Assembly: GCF_000350225.1 (NCBI RefSeq)
Contig: NW_005178809.1
Location: forward strand, 391,875 to 455,874
Direction of reading: 5' to 3'
From: Chondrus crispus
Taxonomy: Eukaryota; Rhodophyta; Florideophyceae; Gigartinales; Gigartinaceae
Length of the DNA: 64,000 nucleotides
Shown: positions 54,654 through 63,302 of the stretch, piece after piece
Layout: each line of letters opens with the position of its first letter
Numbering within the stretch: the first letter of the stretch is position 1
Position numbers and translations under genes: made by a program
The notes under the pieces: generated by a model
The model's input: only the letters and a program-made list of their open reading frames with translations
Database searches by the model: none
What the model was told of the DNA's origin: nothing

Positions 54654-55562
54654 CTACTTTGGACGACGCGGCTTCGATATTCGCCCTCGCTCAGACTCCT
54701 GCGAGGCCTTCCGTTTTGAATTTGCTTTTGCCTTCTGCTTCCCGCCAGCGCCTGTATTCTTCTTTTTCTTTCCGACATTCGTTTTATTCCCCTCGCCTTC
54801 CCTCCCCGCATCGTCCGACTGAGAATAAAACGCGCTCGCCCCTCCCTCCTCTCCCAACTCCCCATGCACGAGCACCTCATCCGACGCGAATAAGTTCCTC
54901 TCTGATGCCAAAACAACGGCGTCATCCAGAACAGCCGTCACCCTCGCTTCCTCCTCCCCCACCGACACAACGCAAAGACTGTTACACGGATTCACAATTG
55001 TGCGATACACGACCCCCTTAATATCAAGAAATAGCTCACCCTGTTGCATTTTGACCCTACCAACAGCCCCGACATCCCCGCTTAGATCCATTTCCCCATC
55101 CGCGCTCTGTAGAAGCACAAGCGAGTCATCCAGCTTCGGCGCCACAACCAGCGGCAGTTTGCTTTTCGGCTTCGTCGGCACTCTCACCTTCTTCGCCGGG
55201 GGAGGGCGCTGGGGCTCCTCCGCGCTGCCTTTGCTGCGCTCTTCGGCTTGTTTTGGCAGCGGTTGTTCGGAGGGTCGCTCTTGGGTGACGAGGTCGATTA
55301 TACTGTCATCATCCTCGTCGTCATCGAGCGCAGCTAGGATTGCCTCCCTCCGATCGACGTCGGTCTGTTTTTGTGGGGTGTGGTCCCGTACCCAGTCCGG
55401 CTCCGCTTCGGTGGCGCAGGTGGGTTTCGGCGTGTGCGCCGCAAGGCGGGTGCTGCTGGAGCCGCGCACATCAGATTGGAGTTTTGTCGAGTACTCATCG
55501 AGGAAGCCGATGTCATCAGAAGAGTCGGACAACTCCATAAATTGCAGCTCTTCTGATGTCAT
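54654..55562 (-). CDS. BIN4: BIN4-like topoisomerase VI complex subunit
   Basis: A 302-aa protein. An acidic, disordered N-terminal half (SDSSDDIGFLDEYS; DDDEDDDSIIDLV) leads to a folded region at about 157-235: EMDLSGDVGAVGRVKM, then LFLDIKGVVYRTIVNPCNSL and CVVSVGEEEARVTAVLDD. This order (LSGD-GxVGR, LDxKGxxY, VVxVGxxEAxV) is what I know from plant BIN4/MID, a DNA-binding partner of topoisomerase VI needed for endoreduplication. The C-terminal 45 residues are very basic (KKKKNTGAGGKQKAKANSKR) as expected for a DNA-binding tail. The ATG at 55562 is preferred over an in-frame ATG at 55757, which would add a hydrophobic leader out of place in a nuclear protein. The assignment is from memory of motifs. 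Confidence 0.62.
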   Translation of the reverse strand: MTSEELQFMELSDSSDDIGFLDEYSTKLQSDVRGSSSTRLAAHTPKPTCATEAEPDWVRDHTPQKQTDVDRREAILAALDDDEDDDSIIDLVTQERPSEQPLPKQAEERSKGSAEEPQRPPPAKKVRVPTKPKSKLPLVVAPKLDDSLVLLQSADGEMDLSGDVGAVGRVKMQQGELFLDIKGVVYRTIVNPCNSLCVVSVGEEEARVTAVLDDAVVLASERNLFASDEVLVHGELGEEGGASAFYSQSDDAGREGEGNKTNVGKKKKNTGAGGKQKAKANSKRKASQESERGRISKPRRPK

Positions 55563-56077
55563 GCCGACTGTTGTCCGGGGCGAGGCAGGAGGGGGGGAGT
55601 AGTTCACCGAAGGCGGCGCTTTTCGCGAGCAGTCCCGCCAAAATAACAGGGGAGAGAACTCGTACAGGTATGATGCAGCAACTGAAACGACACCAATTGC
55701 GCCAAATGAGCGGGCCAGGACACTTCTCCGGTACTTGGGCTCTTGACACGTGTTCAATCTGACATATGAATTACTCAGCAGTCAGGAAGAAGGATGCTGC
55801 AACTACAGTGTGCAATGCTGTAGAAGACTTTACCGAGCACGCTTTGTCGCAGATGGATCTCGTCGAATATATTTAGAATAGGGAAGGACCATAAAAAGGA
55901 GAGGTTGCGATCTCCACAACTTGACGACAGCAAATCCGATTCTTCCGACGACGCATGGAGCAGTGCCCGTTTCGTTCTTCACTATTTGGCCGCCATCCTT
56001 CTTCACCCCAAGGGATTGAGTTAGAACTATACGCACCAGCAGTTGAATAAATGGGAGCATATACATTTACTCCCTTC
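55563..56077. other. Intergenic between BIN4-like and cis-prenyltransferase genes
   Basis: Upstream of the BIN4-like gene and downstream of the next minus-strand gene. Nothing else recognised. Confidence 0.5.
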
Positions 56078-57169
56078 TTACGTTCTTTGGCTGTCCTTCG
56101 CTTCGCCTCGATACCCTCTGATCGCCTCGAAATACTCTTCCCTCGACTTCTCGAATTGACCAGCTACTCCTTTATCCTCAAGTCCCTCGCTACCGGCTGT
56201 CCAAGCTTCCCCCTTTCCTTGCTCACAAATCCCTCTCCTCATCAAACCCTTCTTCCTCCCATCGCACTGTGCCTGATACTCCAACAGAAGACGGACAAAA
56301 TCCCACATCGTCAAATCTGGCCAAAGCACCGGATAGAACGCTAACACCGCGTCTGCCGTCTCCCACAACAAAAAGTCGCTCAACCTCGTCTCCCCTGAAG
56401 TCCTGACCAGCAGCTGGGGATAAGGGGCTCCCCTCTCTCCGCCTCTCGCATACCCCGTCGCCAAACATGCTCCAATTGTCTCCTCGGTGACCTCTTCCCC
56501 TCTAACTTCGCCCGCTCTCACCATCTTCGCCACTTCACATACCGCGCCAGCCATATCATATCTCGCCGTATATGCAAAGCAAATGTTGAGGGTCGGCCCG
56601 CCGGCATAGGCTCTAGTCTTTTCCATGATGCTGGCCATGGCCGCGCGCAAGTCCTTAGGAATCATTTTCATATTGCCGAGCACGCGCACCCGGACCCTCT
56701 TCTCGTGGATGAGGCTCTGGCGATCGTTGAGGTCGTGGAACTTGTGCAGGGCGAGCTGGAAGATCTCGTCGACCTCGCGCGCCGGGCGTTTGAAGTTCTC
56801 GATGGAGAAAGCATAGACCGTTACATGGCGCACGCCGGCCTCGAGACACCACTGTAGAGATTCGATGAGCTTCTCGCCGCCTTGCGGGTGCCCTTCGTGC
56901 GACTCGAGACCGCTGCGACGCGCCCAGCGGCGGTTGCCGTCCATTATGAAAGCGATGTGCGAGGGGATCGGGCCATTCCGGCGCAGCGCATGCAGGGCAA
57001 GCTTTTGGAGGTGCGGGAGGTAGCGGAGACGGGCGATGAGGATTATGAGGAGCACGAGGAAGAGAAAGACGAGGGCTGTGAGCTTGATGGGATTGCCTAG
57101 GGAGAGGGCGGGGAGGGGGAATAGAGGGATTGTTAGGAGGGAGGAAGCGGAGCGCATGGCAGCTTCCAT
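56078..57169 (-). CDS. cis-Prenyltransferase (dehydrodolichyl diphosphate synthase family)
   Basis: Condenses isopentenyl diphosphate units onto a farnesyl-type primer in cis to make the polyprenyl diphosphate precursor of dolichol, usually at the ER. The 363-aa product has a hydrophobic N-terminal segment at about 28-48 (ALVFLFLVLLIILIA), consistent with a membrane anchor. The catalytic motif IAFIMDGNRRWARR is near 72-85, with the Asp that binds the pyrophosphate; the substrate-loop motif YAFSIENFKR is near 125-135, and the C-terminal motif RTSGETRLSDFLLWE is near 275. All conserved blocks of the UPPS/Rer2/DHDDS family are present, so it should be active. The last about 50 residues are charged and not conserved. 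Intronless. It is divergent from the CobW-fusion gene. Confidence 0.92.
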   Translation of the reverse strand: MEAAMRSASSLLTIPLFPLPALSLGNPIKLTALVFLFLVLLIILIARLRYLPHLQKLALHALRRNGPIPSHIAFIMDGNRRWARRSGLESHEGHPQGGEKLIESLQWCLEAGVRHVTVYAFSIENFKRPAREVDEIFQLALHKFHDLNDRQSLIHEKRVRVRVLGNMKMIPKDLRAAMASIMEKTRAYAGGPTLNICFAYTARYDMAGAVCEVAKMVRAGEVRGEEVTEETIGACLATGYARGGERGAPYPQLLVRTSGETRLSDFLLWETADAVLAFYPVLWPDLTMWDFVRLLLEYQAQCDGRKKGLMRRGICEQGKGEAWTAGSEGLEDKGVAGQFEKSREEYFEAIRGYRGEAKDSQRT

Positions 57170-57808
57170 GGCGGTGATGGATGATGAGATGCGAGATTAG
57201 ATGTGAGTTGGTTAGTTGAAGGAATGTGGGCTTCGACGCATCGGGGCGGATGTGAGCATGGCAATGAGAAGCAAAGGAGGCCTTCCCGGATGTCAAAGAT
57301 GCACGGTACACGTATGTTTCGCGTCGTGTACAGAGCAGTCTGCCCACAGCGGCTTCTAAACGATTGGACATGACTAAAATTCAGATATTTTTTGTAAGGT
57401 CATTTCTGGAAAGAGATAACTGGCACGATTTAGCAGAATTCTTGCATGTCTGACATAGCGGATTTCTATCATATCACTTCGCGAATGCGCCGAACGAGGT
57501 TGCAGGTGCTTGCGCCGCGATTCAGTTTTCGCAGAAAGATGGGCGGATCTATGGCAATTGCTTGTCTGAAATGAGTTGTGGATAGGGGTGCCACTAAGCA
57601 CCCTCGTTCTCCAGCACGGAAAGGCAGCTTGCCTCAAAATCTACGAGGTAAACCAGAGGTAAATAAGGCAGAAGAACAATGCATGTGGACGTGTAGAAAA
57701 GTCGGCCGTGAACGGAAAATGTGCAAGTGCTGAAGAGTATCTTCGAAAATGGATGCGAAGCAAGGGACTGACCTATTGTCGGTTGAGGGAGATACCCACT
57801 TGAGAATA
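57170..57808. other. Divergent intergenic region, left part
   Basis: Promoter side of the cis-prenyltransferase gene. No gene recognised. Confidence 0.5.
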
Positions 57809-57971
57809 CTGTACAATACAATGCAGTGCAAATTGCACTGCATTGTATTGTACAGATATTTTCCGAGCGTTCGCGAATTGCACTGTGCAATTCGCGAACG
57901 CACGGAAAATATCTCGTTTTTGTCGCGCCGTATTCAACCCCTGATGTCCGGCCGATTGTCAACAATCGGCC
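57809..57971. repeat. Tandem long hairpins with one-base loops
   Basis: Hairpin 1 (57809-57855) has perfect 23-base arms and a one-base centre. Hairpin 2 (57855-57913) has 29-base arms with one mismatch and a one-base centre, and shares one base with hairpin 1. A third, smaller hairpin (GGCCGATTGT...ACAATCGGCC) is at 57950-57971. The layout matches that at 46693-46815. Confidence 0.88.
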
Positions 57972-58312
57972 CCCCTCGCTCACGTGGCGGGTTCTCTGGC
58001 GCGACAGCCTGGCCTTCCATTGCGGCCTTTACACCATCAAACGCCGCCTCACAATACAACACAGTATGACAACTTCCTTATACTGTAAGCAATCTGTTCC
58101 CTGTGAAGCGTCGAGAGCGGAATGCCCCGACCCCAAAAAACCCAAACATTTCCGTATCTCTTCACCTGCCGTGGATGATCTCTCTTCTGACCCCCACCGT
58201 CGTTATCTCGTCCGCCACCGCCCCGTCCTACGCGGCAGAGAGACAATCGTTTCCTCTCCCCAACTCCATCTCCGCCGTCCATCACATCCGCCCGTTTCCC
58301 TTTAAAACTACT
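57972..58312 (+). other. Leader of the CobW-fusion gene
   Basis: The CobW frame is open from 58103, but the first codons give a basic, proline-rich leader without an ATG until 58175. Taken as 5' leader. Confidence 0.45.
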
Positions 58313-61300
58313 ATGCCCACCTTCTGCCCCTCTTCCTCTCCCCGTCCCCCACCACACCCCTGCCGCCCACAATCCGCTCATCTCCCCCTCCCCACTGCCT
58401 GCAATGCCTTCCTCGCCCCTGCCCCTTGCGTGTCTCGCCGCGGCCGCACTCCCCAACTCCGCCCTCTCGCCCTTTCCTTCACGCCCCGCTGTCCTCTACA
58501 TCGCCCCCGCCGCGCCGGCCTCGCCTGCAAGCGCCGTACCCGTCTCATCCTGCGTGCAGTCCAGGCTTCCCCAGTCTCCGGCGATAGCGACGGCGAGATA
58601 GAAACTTCGGTCCCCCAGAAGAGCTACTCTATCGCCGTCACCATCGTCTCGGGCTGTGACGCCCCGCTCCGCCGCAACGTCATCGAGAAGATCGCTGCCG
58701 AATCTTCCGCCGGCCGCGTCGTCGTCGTAACGCATGGTGGCATTACGTCCACAGAGGAACAGGATGGGCCCGTCTTGATCACCAACGAAACTAAGCTCAA
58801 TGGGAACGTCCCCTCGGATAGGGACAATGCCAATGGAGTTGCTGACGTCGCGGATACAGTCCGCCCAGACGACATCTTTGAAGGCTGGATCTCATGCTCG
58901 TCGCCTGACGAGATGGCAGAGGTCATCGCAAAACTTGCTGCTAGCCGTAACTGTGATTCCATCATCGCAGAGGGATCTACGGACAGCTCAATGGAACCAC
59001 AGGAGCTGGCACAGCTCCTCCACGCGCGTGGTGGTGCGTCTTTGCGAGTCGATTCCCTTGTGTCTGTCCTCGATGGAGACACGCTTCTGAAAGACCTTTC
59101 CGCCTCCCCTGCCTCCCCTGACACTGACGAAATGGAACCCGTTGGAACCAGGGCAGCTGCGCCACCGGCTATGCAAAACGCTGCGGATACGCGCCCCATG
59201 ATGGTCGTCAGCCTCGTTGAAAATGCAAACGTAATCGTTGTTTCGCGAAGTTCCGATGTCGCCCCTTTGGAGAATATGTCTCAAATGCAAACTTTGTTGT
59301 CAGTTCTGAATGGCAGTGCAAGCATTCTTCCCGCTACTGAGGATGTTGTGCCTGTGAACCAACTCTTGCATACAAACTTGTACGATCACGAGAGCGTCAT
59401 GCTGGGCGCAACTTGGAAGAAGGTCTTGATTGCGTCCCGGAACGCTACCAAGGGCACCATGAAGCCTGCGCTCCCGAAGTCCCTCAAGGATGCCACCTTT
59501 GTGTACCGGGCGCGGCGACCATTTCACCCTCAGCGGCTCTACGAACACATCAAAGCCGTTGCTACTTTCAACGGCGTTGTACGAAGCACGGGGAGGATTT
59601 GGTTGGCGACCCGGATGATAGCCCCATTGGAATGGAATCAGGCGGGTGTGGCCGCGACGCTTAGTCTTGGAAAGCGCTTCTGGGCTGCAGTCCCTGATTC
59701 GGAATGGCCGACGGAAGAGAGTGATCGGGAACGCATCATGGACGGCTGGGACAATCGGTACGGAGATCGAGAGACAGAAATTGTGTTTGTCGGAATGGGT
59801 ATAGACAAGGAGCGTTTGCAAGGTCTTTTAGACGGATGCTTGTTGCAAGATGAGGAAATGGTGTTTACAAACATGTGGGAAAACTTTGACGATCCATTCG
59901 TAGAGTGGGTCCCGCTGATTGAGGACGACGATGACGAGGACCATGAAGAGGAAATAGCGCCGGTCACTAGAGTGCAGGAACTACAAGATTCAACGCAGCA
60001 AGAGGAAACCGTTGCGGTGGGGGAGGAAGCACAAATAAACGGGGAAGCAATTGAGCCAAATCGGTCAGCGGGTGCGGGTGCAATAGCTGGCGAGGACGTG
60101 CCCGACGAGATATACGACAAAATAAGCGCTTTGGACATTTTCGAACAGGGCTTTTCAGCAGACTCAGATTCTTCCGTGCTACCACAACCAAAAGACGATG
60201 GTACTTATGACGACGAAGACGTCGTATTGGCATCCTGGGATGGTGACTTTGCAGACGGGATTCTGCGCCAAGTACCGCAGTCGGGACTACCTGTCACCAT
60301 CGTTACAGGTTTTCTTGGTAGTGGGAAAACTACTCTTCTCAATCACATTCTCACCGCAGATCATGGACTCAAAATTGCTGTCCTTGTTAATGAGTTTGGA
60401 GAGATCGATATTGACAATCAGCTAGTTGAGAAGGGGGATTGGAGCACTGATGATGAGGTGTTCGAACTAGCAAATGGTTGCATCTGTTGCAACATCAACG
60501 ACTCATTTGTGAATGCCGTGTTAAAAATCCTGGAAAGAGCGAATGAGGTCGACTACTTAGTTGTCGAAACTACGGGTGTGGCAGATCCAGTCCCTGTAAT
60601 CAATTCTCTCATGGTCTCTGACGAAGTTGCAGAGAGAGTGAGGGTTGATGGTATATTAACTTTGGTGGACGCTGACAACTTTGACCCGAAGGCCACTATT
60701 AACTCGGAGGCAGCTTTATCCCAGATCATGAGTGCAGATACGATTTTGTTGTCGAAAACAGACCTTGCATCAAAGGAGAAGACAGAAGCCATCGTCGAAT
60801 ACATTAAGTCCGTGCGCCCAGCTGCGAGGATACTAAGATCACAACGCGGGCGAGTACCCATTCATATGATACTAGACGTAGGATTGCGGGTGGCGGATTC
60901 TCCAGGATTCCTGAACCCGAGAAAGAAGAACGCCAACGAGATAACAACAAGTGGTCACGATCACGACGATGCTCAGGAGGCACACAGCCATGACGAGGCT
61001 CATGAACATAATCACGAACATTCTCATGATCACGACCATGAATGCAAACCGGACTGTACCCACGAATCACACACTCATGACCATAGTGACCACCTTGAGG
61101 TTGATGGGTTTGTGACAACAAGTTTTAAGTCAGATGCACCATTGGATCCGCAGCTCTTCATGGACAAGTTTTTGAATTGTTTACCTGAAGGTGTATTTCG
61201 GGCTAAAGGGCTGCTCCGACTGTACGGGTTTGGAGGAAGATATATTTTCCAGCTGTCGGGAAGACGATTCCAATTCGAAGAGGATGAATGGCCAGAGGGA

Positions 61301-61399
61301 GTCGCACCGGGGAACCAACTCGTGATCATAGGCAGGGATCTCGACCTCGATTCCTTGCGCAAAACGCTGGCGTCTTGTCTTGTGGAGGAGAACCTTTGA
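58313..61399 (+). CDS. Tandem CobW/COG0523 fusion, plastid-targeted metal chaperone GTPase
   Basis: A 1028-aa intronless protein made of two COG0523 modules. The first about 80 residues are rich in P, S, A and R with no acids, as in a plastid transit peptide. Module 1 (about 100-520) starts YSIAVTIVSGCDAPLRRN, where a P-loop would be, and lacks GxxGxGKT; its CxCC position is reduced to WISCSS, but its C-terminal domain (ATFVYRARRPFHPQRLYEHI; GDRETEIVFVGMGIDKERLQ) is well conserved. After an acidic linker, module 2 (about 650-1028) is intact: Walker A TGFLGSGKTTLLNH, metal-binding GCICC at about 721, Mg-site ETTGVADP, base-recognition LSKTDLAS, a His-rich stretch at about 880-925 and a short C-terminal domain. 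COG0523 proteins deliver zinc or cobalt to client enzymes by GTP-driven release. The start 58313 is preferred because the leader then resembles a transit peptide. Module 1 is probably a pseudo-GTPase. Confidence 0.88.
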   Translation: MPTFCPSSSPRPPPHPCRPQSAHLPLPTACNAFLAPAPCVSRRGRTPQLRPLALSFTPRCPLHRPRRAGLACKRRTRLILRAVQASPVSGDSDGEIETSVPQKSYSIAVTIVSGCDAPLRRNVIEKIAAESSAGRVVVVTHGGITSTEEQDGPVLITNETKLNGNVPSDRDNANGVADVADTVRPDDIFEGWISCSSPDEMAEVIAKLAASRNCDSIIAEGSTDSSMEPQELAQLLHARGGASLRVDSLVSVLDGDTLLKDLSASPASPDTDEMEPVGTRAAAPPAMQNAADTRPMMVVSLVENANVIVVSRSSDVAPLENMSQMQTLLSVLNGSASILPATEDVVPVNQLLHTNLYDHESVMLGATWKKVLIASRNATKGTMKPALPKSLKDATFVYRARRPFHPQRLYEHIKAVATFNGVVRSTGRIWLATRMIAPLEWNQAGVAATLSLGKRFWAAVPDSEWPTEESDRERIMDGWDNRYGDRETEIVFVGMGIDKERLQGLLDGCLLQDEEMVFTNMWENFDDPFVEWVPLIEDDDDEDHEEEIAPVTRVQELQDSTQQEETVAVGEEAQINGEAIEPNRSAGAGAIAGEDVPDEIYDKISALDIFEQGFSADSDSSVLPQPKDDGTYDDEDVVLASWDGDFADGILRQVPQSGLPVTIVTGFLGSGKTTLLNHILTADHGLKIAVLVNEFGEIDIDNQLVEKGDWSTDDEVFELANGCICCNINDSFVNAVLKILERANEVDYLVVETTGVADPVPVINSLMVSDEVAERVRVDGILTLVDADNFDPKATINSEAALSQIMSADTILLSKTDLASKEKTEAIVEYIKSVRPAARILRSQRGRVPIHMILDVGLRVADSPGFLNPRKKNANEITTSGHDHDDAQEAHSHDEAHEHNHEHSHDHDHECKPDCTHESHTHDHSDHLEVDGFVTTSFKSDAPLDPQLFMDKFLNCLPEGVFRAKGLLRLYGFGGRYIFQLSGRRFQFEEDEWPEGVAPGNQLVIIGRDLDLDSLRKTLASCLVEENL

Positions 61400-61587
61400 G
61401 AGGGCTTTCAGTATCCGTGATCATGATGCTGGACTCTTTGATCTTGTCAAATAGAGAACTAGGAGTATAAAACTGGGCCCTATGAACACCAAAAAAAGGG
61501 CATAACCTTGTTATGTCCCAACACACGCACCATCCGATATGGCTCTTTTTGACGACCACCGGTGAAATGCCGTGGGGGGATACGCGG

Positions 61588-62040
61588 TCACTTTTTCGCA
61601 AGGGCCGCCTCTTGCCTGCTAGTGTATTCGTCTAGCCTGTCTACCAACGCTTCGAGACGACGGGCTCTGTTCAATAACTCGGCTATGTTCCTGGAGAACT
61701 GTCGTGCGTCTTGGGCGTGGTCTTGGACTTTGTGAGCGGCGCTTACTAAGGTTTTGATGCGTTCGTTCATGCCAGCGTAAAAAGTCTTCGAGGTATTATT
61801 CATGTTGGTAACTGCGGCGAGATCTACGGCAGCAACTAAGGACGCAAACAAAAGAAGGATTCGCATGCCAAAGAACGGAACATCAACACCAATGTTGCGG
61901 GATGTTTCCGTATCTTGGACGTGCAAATGCACTGCCACTAACACTTTCAAGACAAGGGCAGACTTACCTTGTGCAGATATTTGAAATAAAGACTTAATCT
62001 CCTCGGCGAGATCGTTCCCGGATTCTTCGACTTCTTCCAT
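61588..62040 (-). CDS. BLOC1S2: BLOC-1 subunit 2-like protein
   Basis: Two exons: 62040-61968 and 61823-61588, joined across a 144-nt intron with a consensus GTAAGT donor and GCCGTAG acceptor; the phases match and give 102 aa. Without splicing the frame is also open but adds 48 residues with a hydrophobic stretch that is foreign to the family. The mature protein is a coiled coil: QISAQDLAAVTNMNN, then MNERIKTLVSAAHK and LEALVDRLDEYTSRQEAALA. This resembles BLOS2, a subunit of BLOC-1 and BORC that acts in endosome-lysosome traffic. The retained-intron form could be a real alternative product. The family call is from motif order (AxxxDxxxLxxMN ... LDEYxxxxE), not a search. Confidence 0.6.
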   Translation of the reverse strand: MEEVEESGNDLAEEIKSLFQISAQGKSALVLKVLVAVHLHVQDTETSRNIGVDVPFFGMRILLLFASLVAAVDLAAVTNMNNTSKTFYAGMNERIKTLVSAAHKVQDHAQDARQFSRNIAELLNRARRLEALVDRLDEYTSRQEAALAKK

Positions 62041-63197
62041 ACTGGCTACGAAAAATGCGCAATGAATAGATATTGCTAGACTCCCCAGGCACTACCACGA
62101 CTCGTTCGCGAAGTCACACATGGGCATTACGGAGGGAGCAGCTTGATGGTTCGTAGAAAGTTGACGACTGCCTGGGAAAGGCGTGACGAGATCTTCAATG
62201 CCGTTCTTGCACTGGTCGGTTAATGGCGAGACGGGAGCGCACGGACGACCAGCAACCAAAGGTATGAAACCCCACTTTATTGATTTGTCAGTGGTTCTAA
62301 ACAGCGTGCAGTGCAGTGCTGTCTTTGCGCACCCAGAAAGACTCATACTGTATCCACAAACGCTCAATGCGGCAAAGGTGTGCGACTGCGGCTGTTCACG
62401 TTTCCACGTTGTGAAAATTCGATCTCATTCTACAACCATTCAATGAGCCAATAATGCATATACAATTGGTGTTGATCCATTGGATGTATCTGTGGGGACA
62501 TGAGAGAGAATTGGATCATTAGGAGCAGTGGTGTTCGCAACAGCACCAATGAATTTGCAGAGCCATATCTTATTCACTTCCTCTGAATGTGCCTACCATC
62601 TGTTCAGGGGAGGAAGGTCACTCGCTCCCTTTTTCAATCTCGATGCAGAAATCGTAGAGGATCAAAGCAAGAGTTGACTATCACAACTACGCGTGTTGCG
62701 TGAGAAATCCTAAATCTTATATTGATCGCATCTGGAATAGTACATTTTCAATGGTGAGCAACGAACACTTCATGAGAAGTCAAAAGGGATAGGGAGAGTA
62801 AACCCCGAAAAAATCCCTGCTTGCCTCGCAAGAGAGATATCTTCCATCTCTCAATATCAGCTACGTTCACGTAATCACGACCCTTCCCTCCCTTGCGTTA
62901 AGTCAGGACTTTTGACCAGACTGAGACTCAATTACTTCAATGAATTTCCAAAAATCCCATAATCTACATGGATGCCTCTCGTCCGTGCTGACAAACTATG
63001 TGAAAAGTTTCATGGACAAAAACAGAGGACTGCCACGTACAGCTAAGCATTTCGTGTTTTGAAGGAATGATGCTTGTCTGCTTTGCGCCATCTGTGCATA
63101 AATCTCCTCTCTTTTACTTGCATTTAATCATGTCGAAATATTGCATTCTCAGGCTTGTCGGCAAGTCTTTTGAAGGTAGATCGGCTTTGGTCTTGGG
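62041..63197. other. Intergenic, no gene seen
   Basis: Short frames only. Likely includes the promoter of the BLOC-1-like gene on the left. Confidence 0.5.
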
Positions 63198-63205
63198 TAT
63201 AAGAG
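63198..63205 (+). promoter_or_regulatory. TATA box of the terminal gene
   Basis: TATAAGAG, 98 bp before the ATG at 63303, on a stretch without other features. Confidence 0.5.
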
Positions 63206-63302
63206 AGAAGCGAGAAACTCTCTCCAGCTCTTCGGGCACCCTCCATCACCAAAACCAAAAACACGTTTGATATTCGTTTAAGACACACTCTTTACCCTCG
63301 CA

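Noticed and set aside
55563-55757. Longer start for the BIN4-like gene
   Set aside because: It would add a hydrophobic leader unlike a nuclear DNA-binding protein; the ATG at 55562 fits better.
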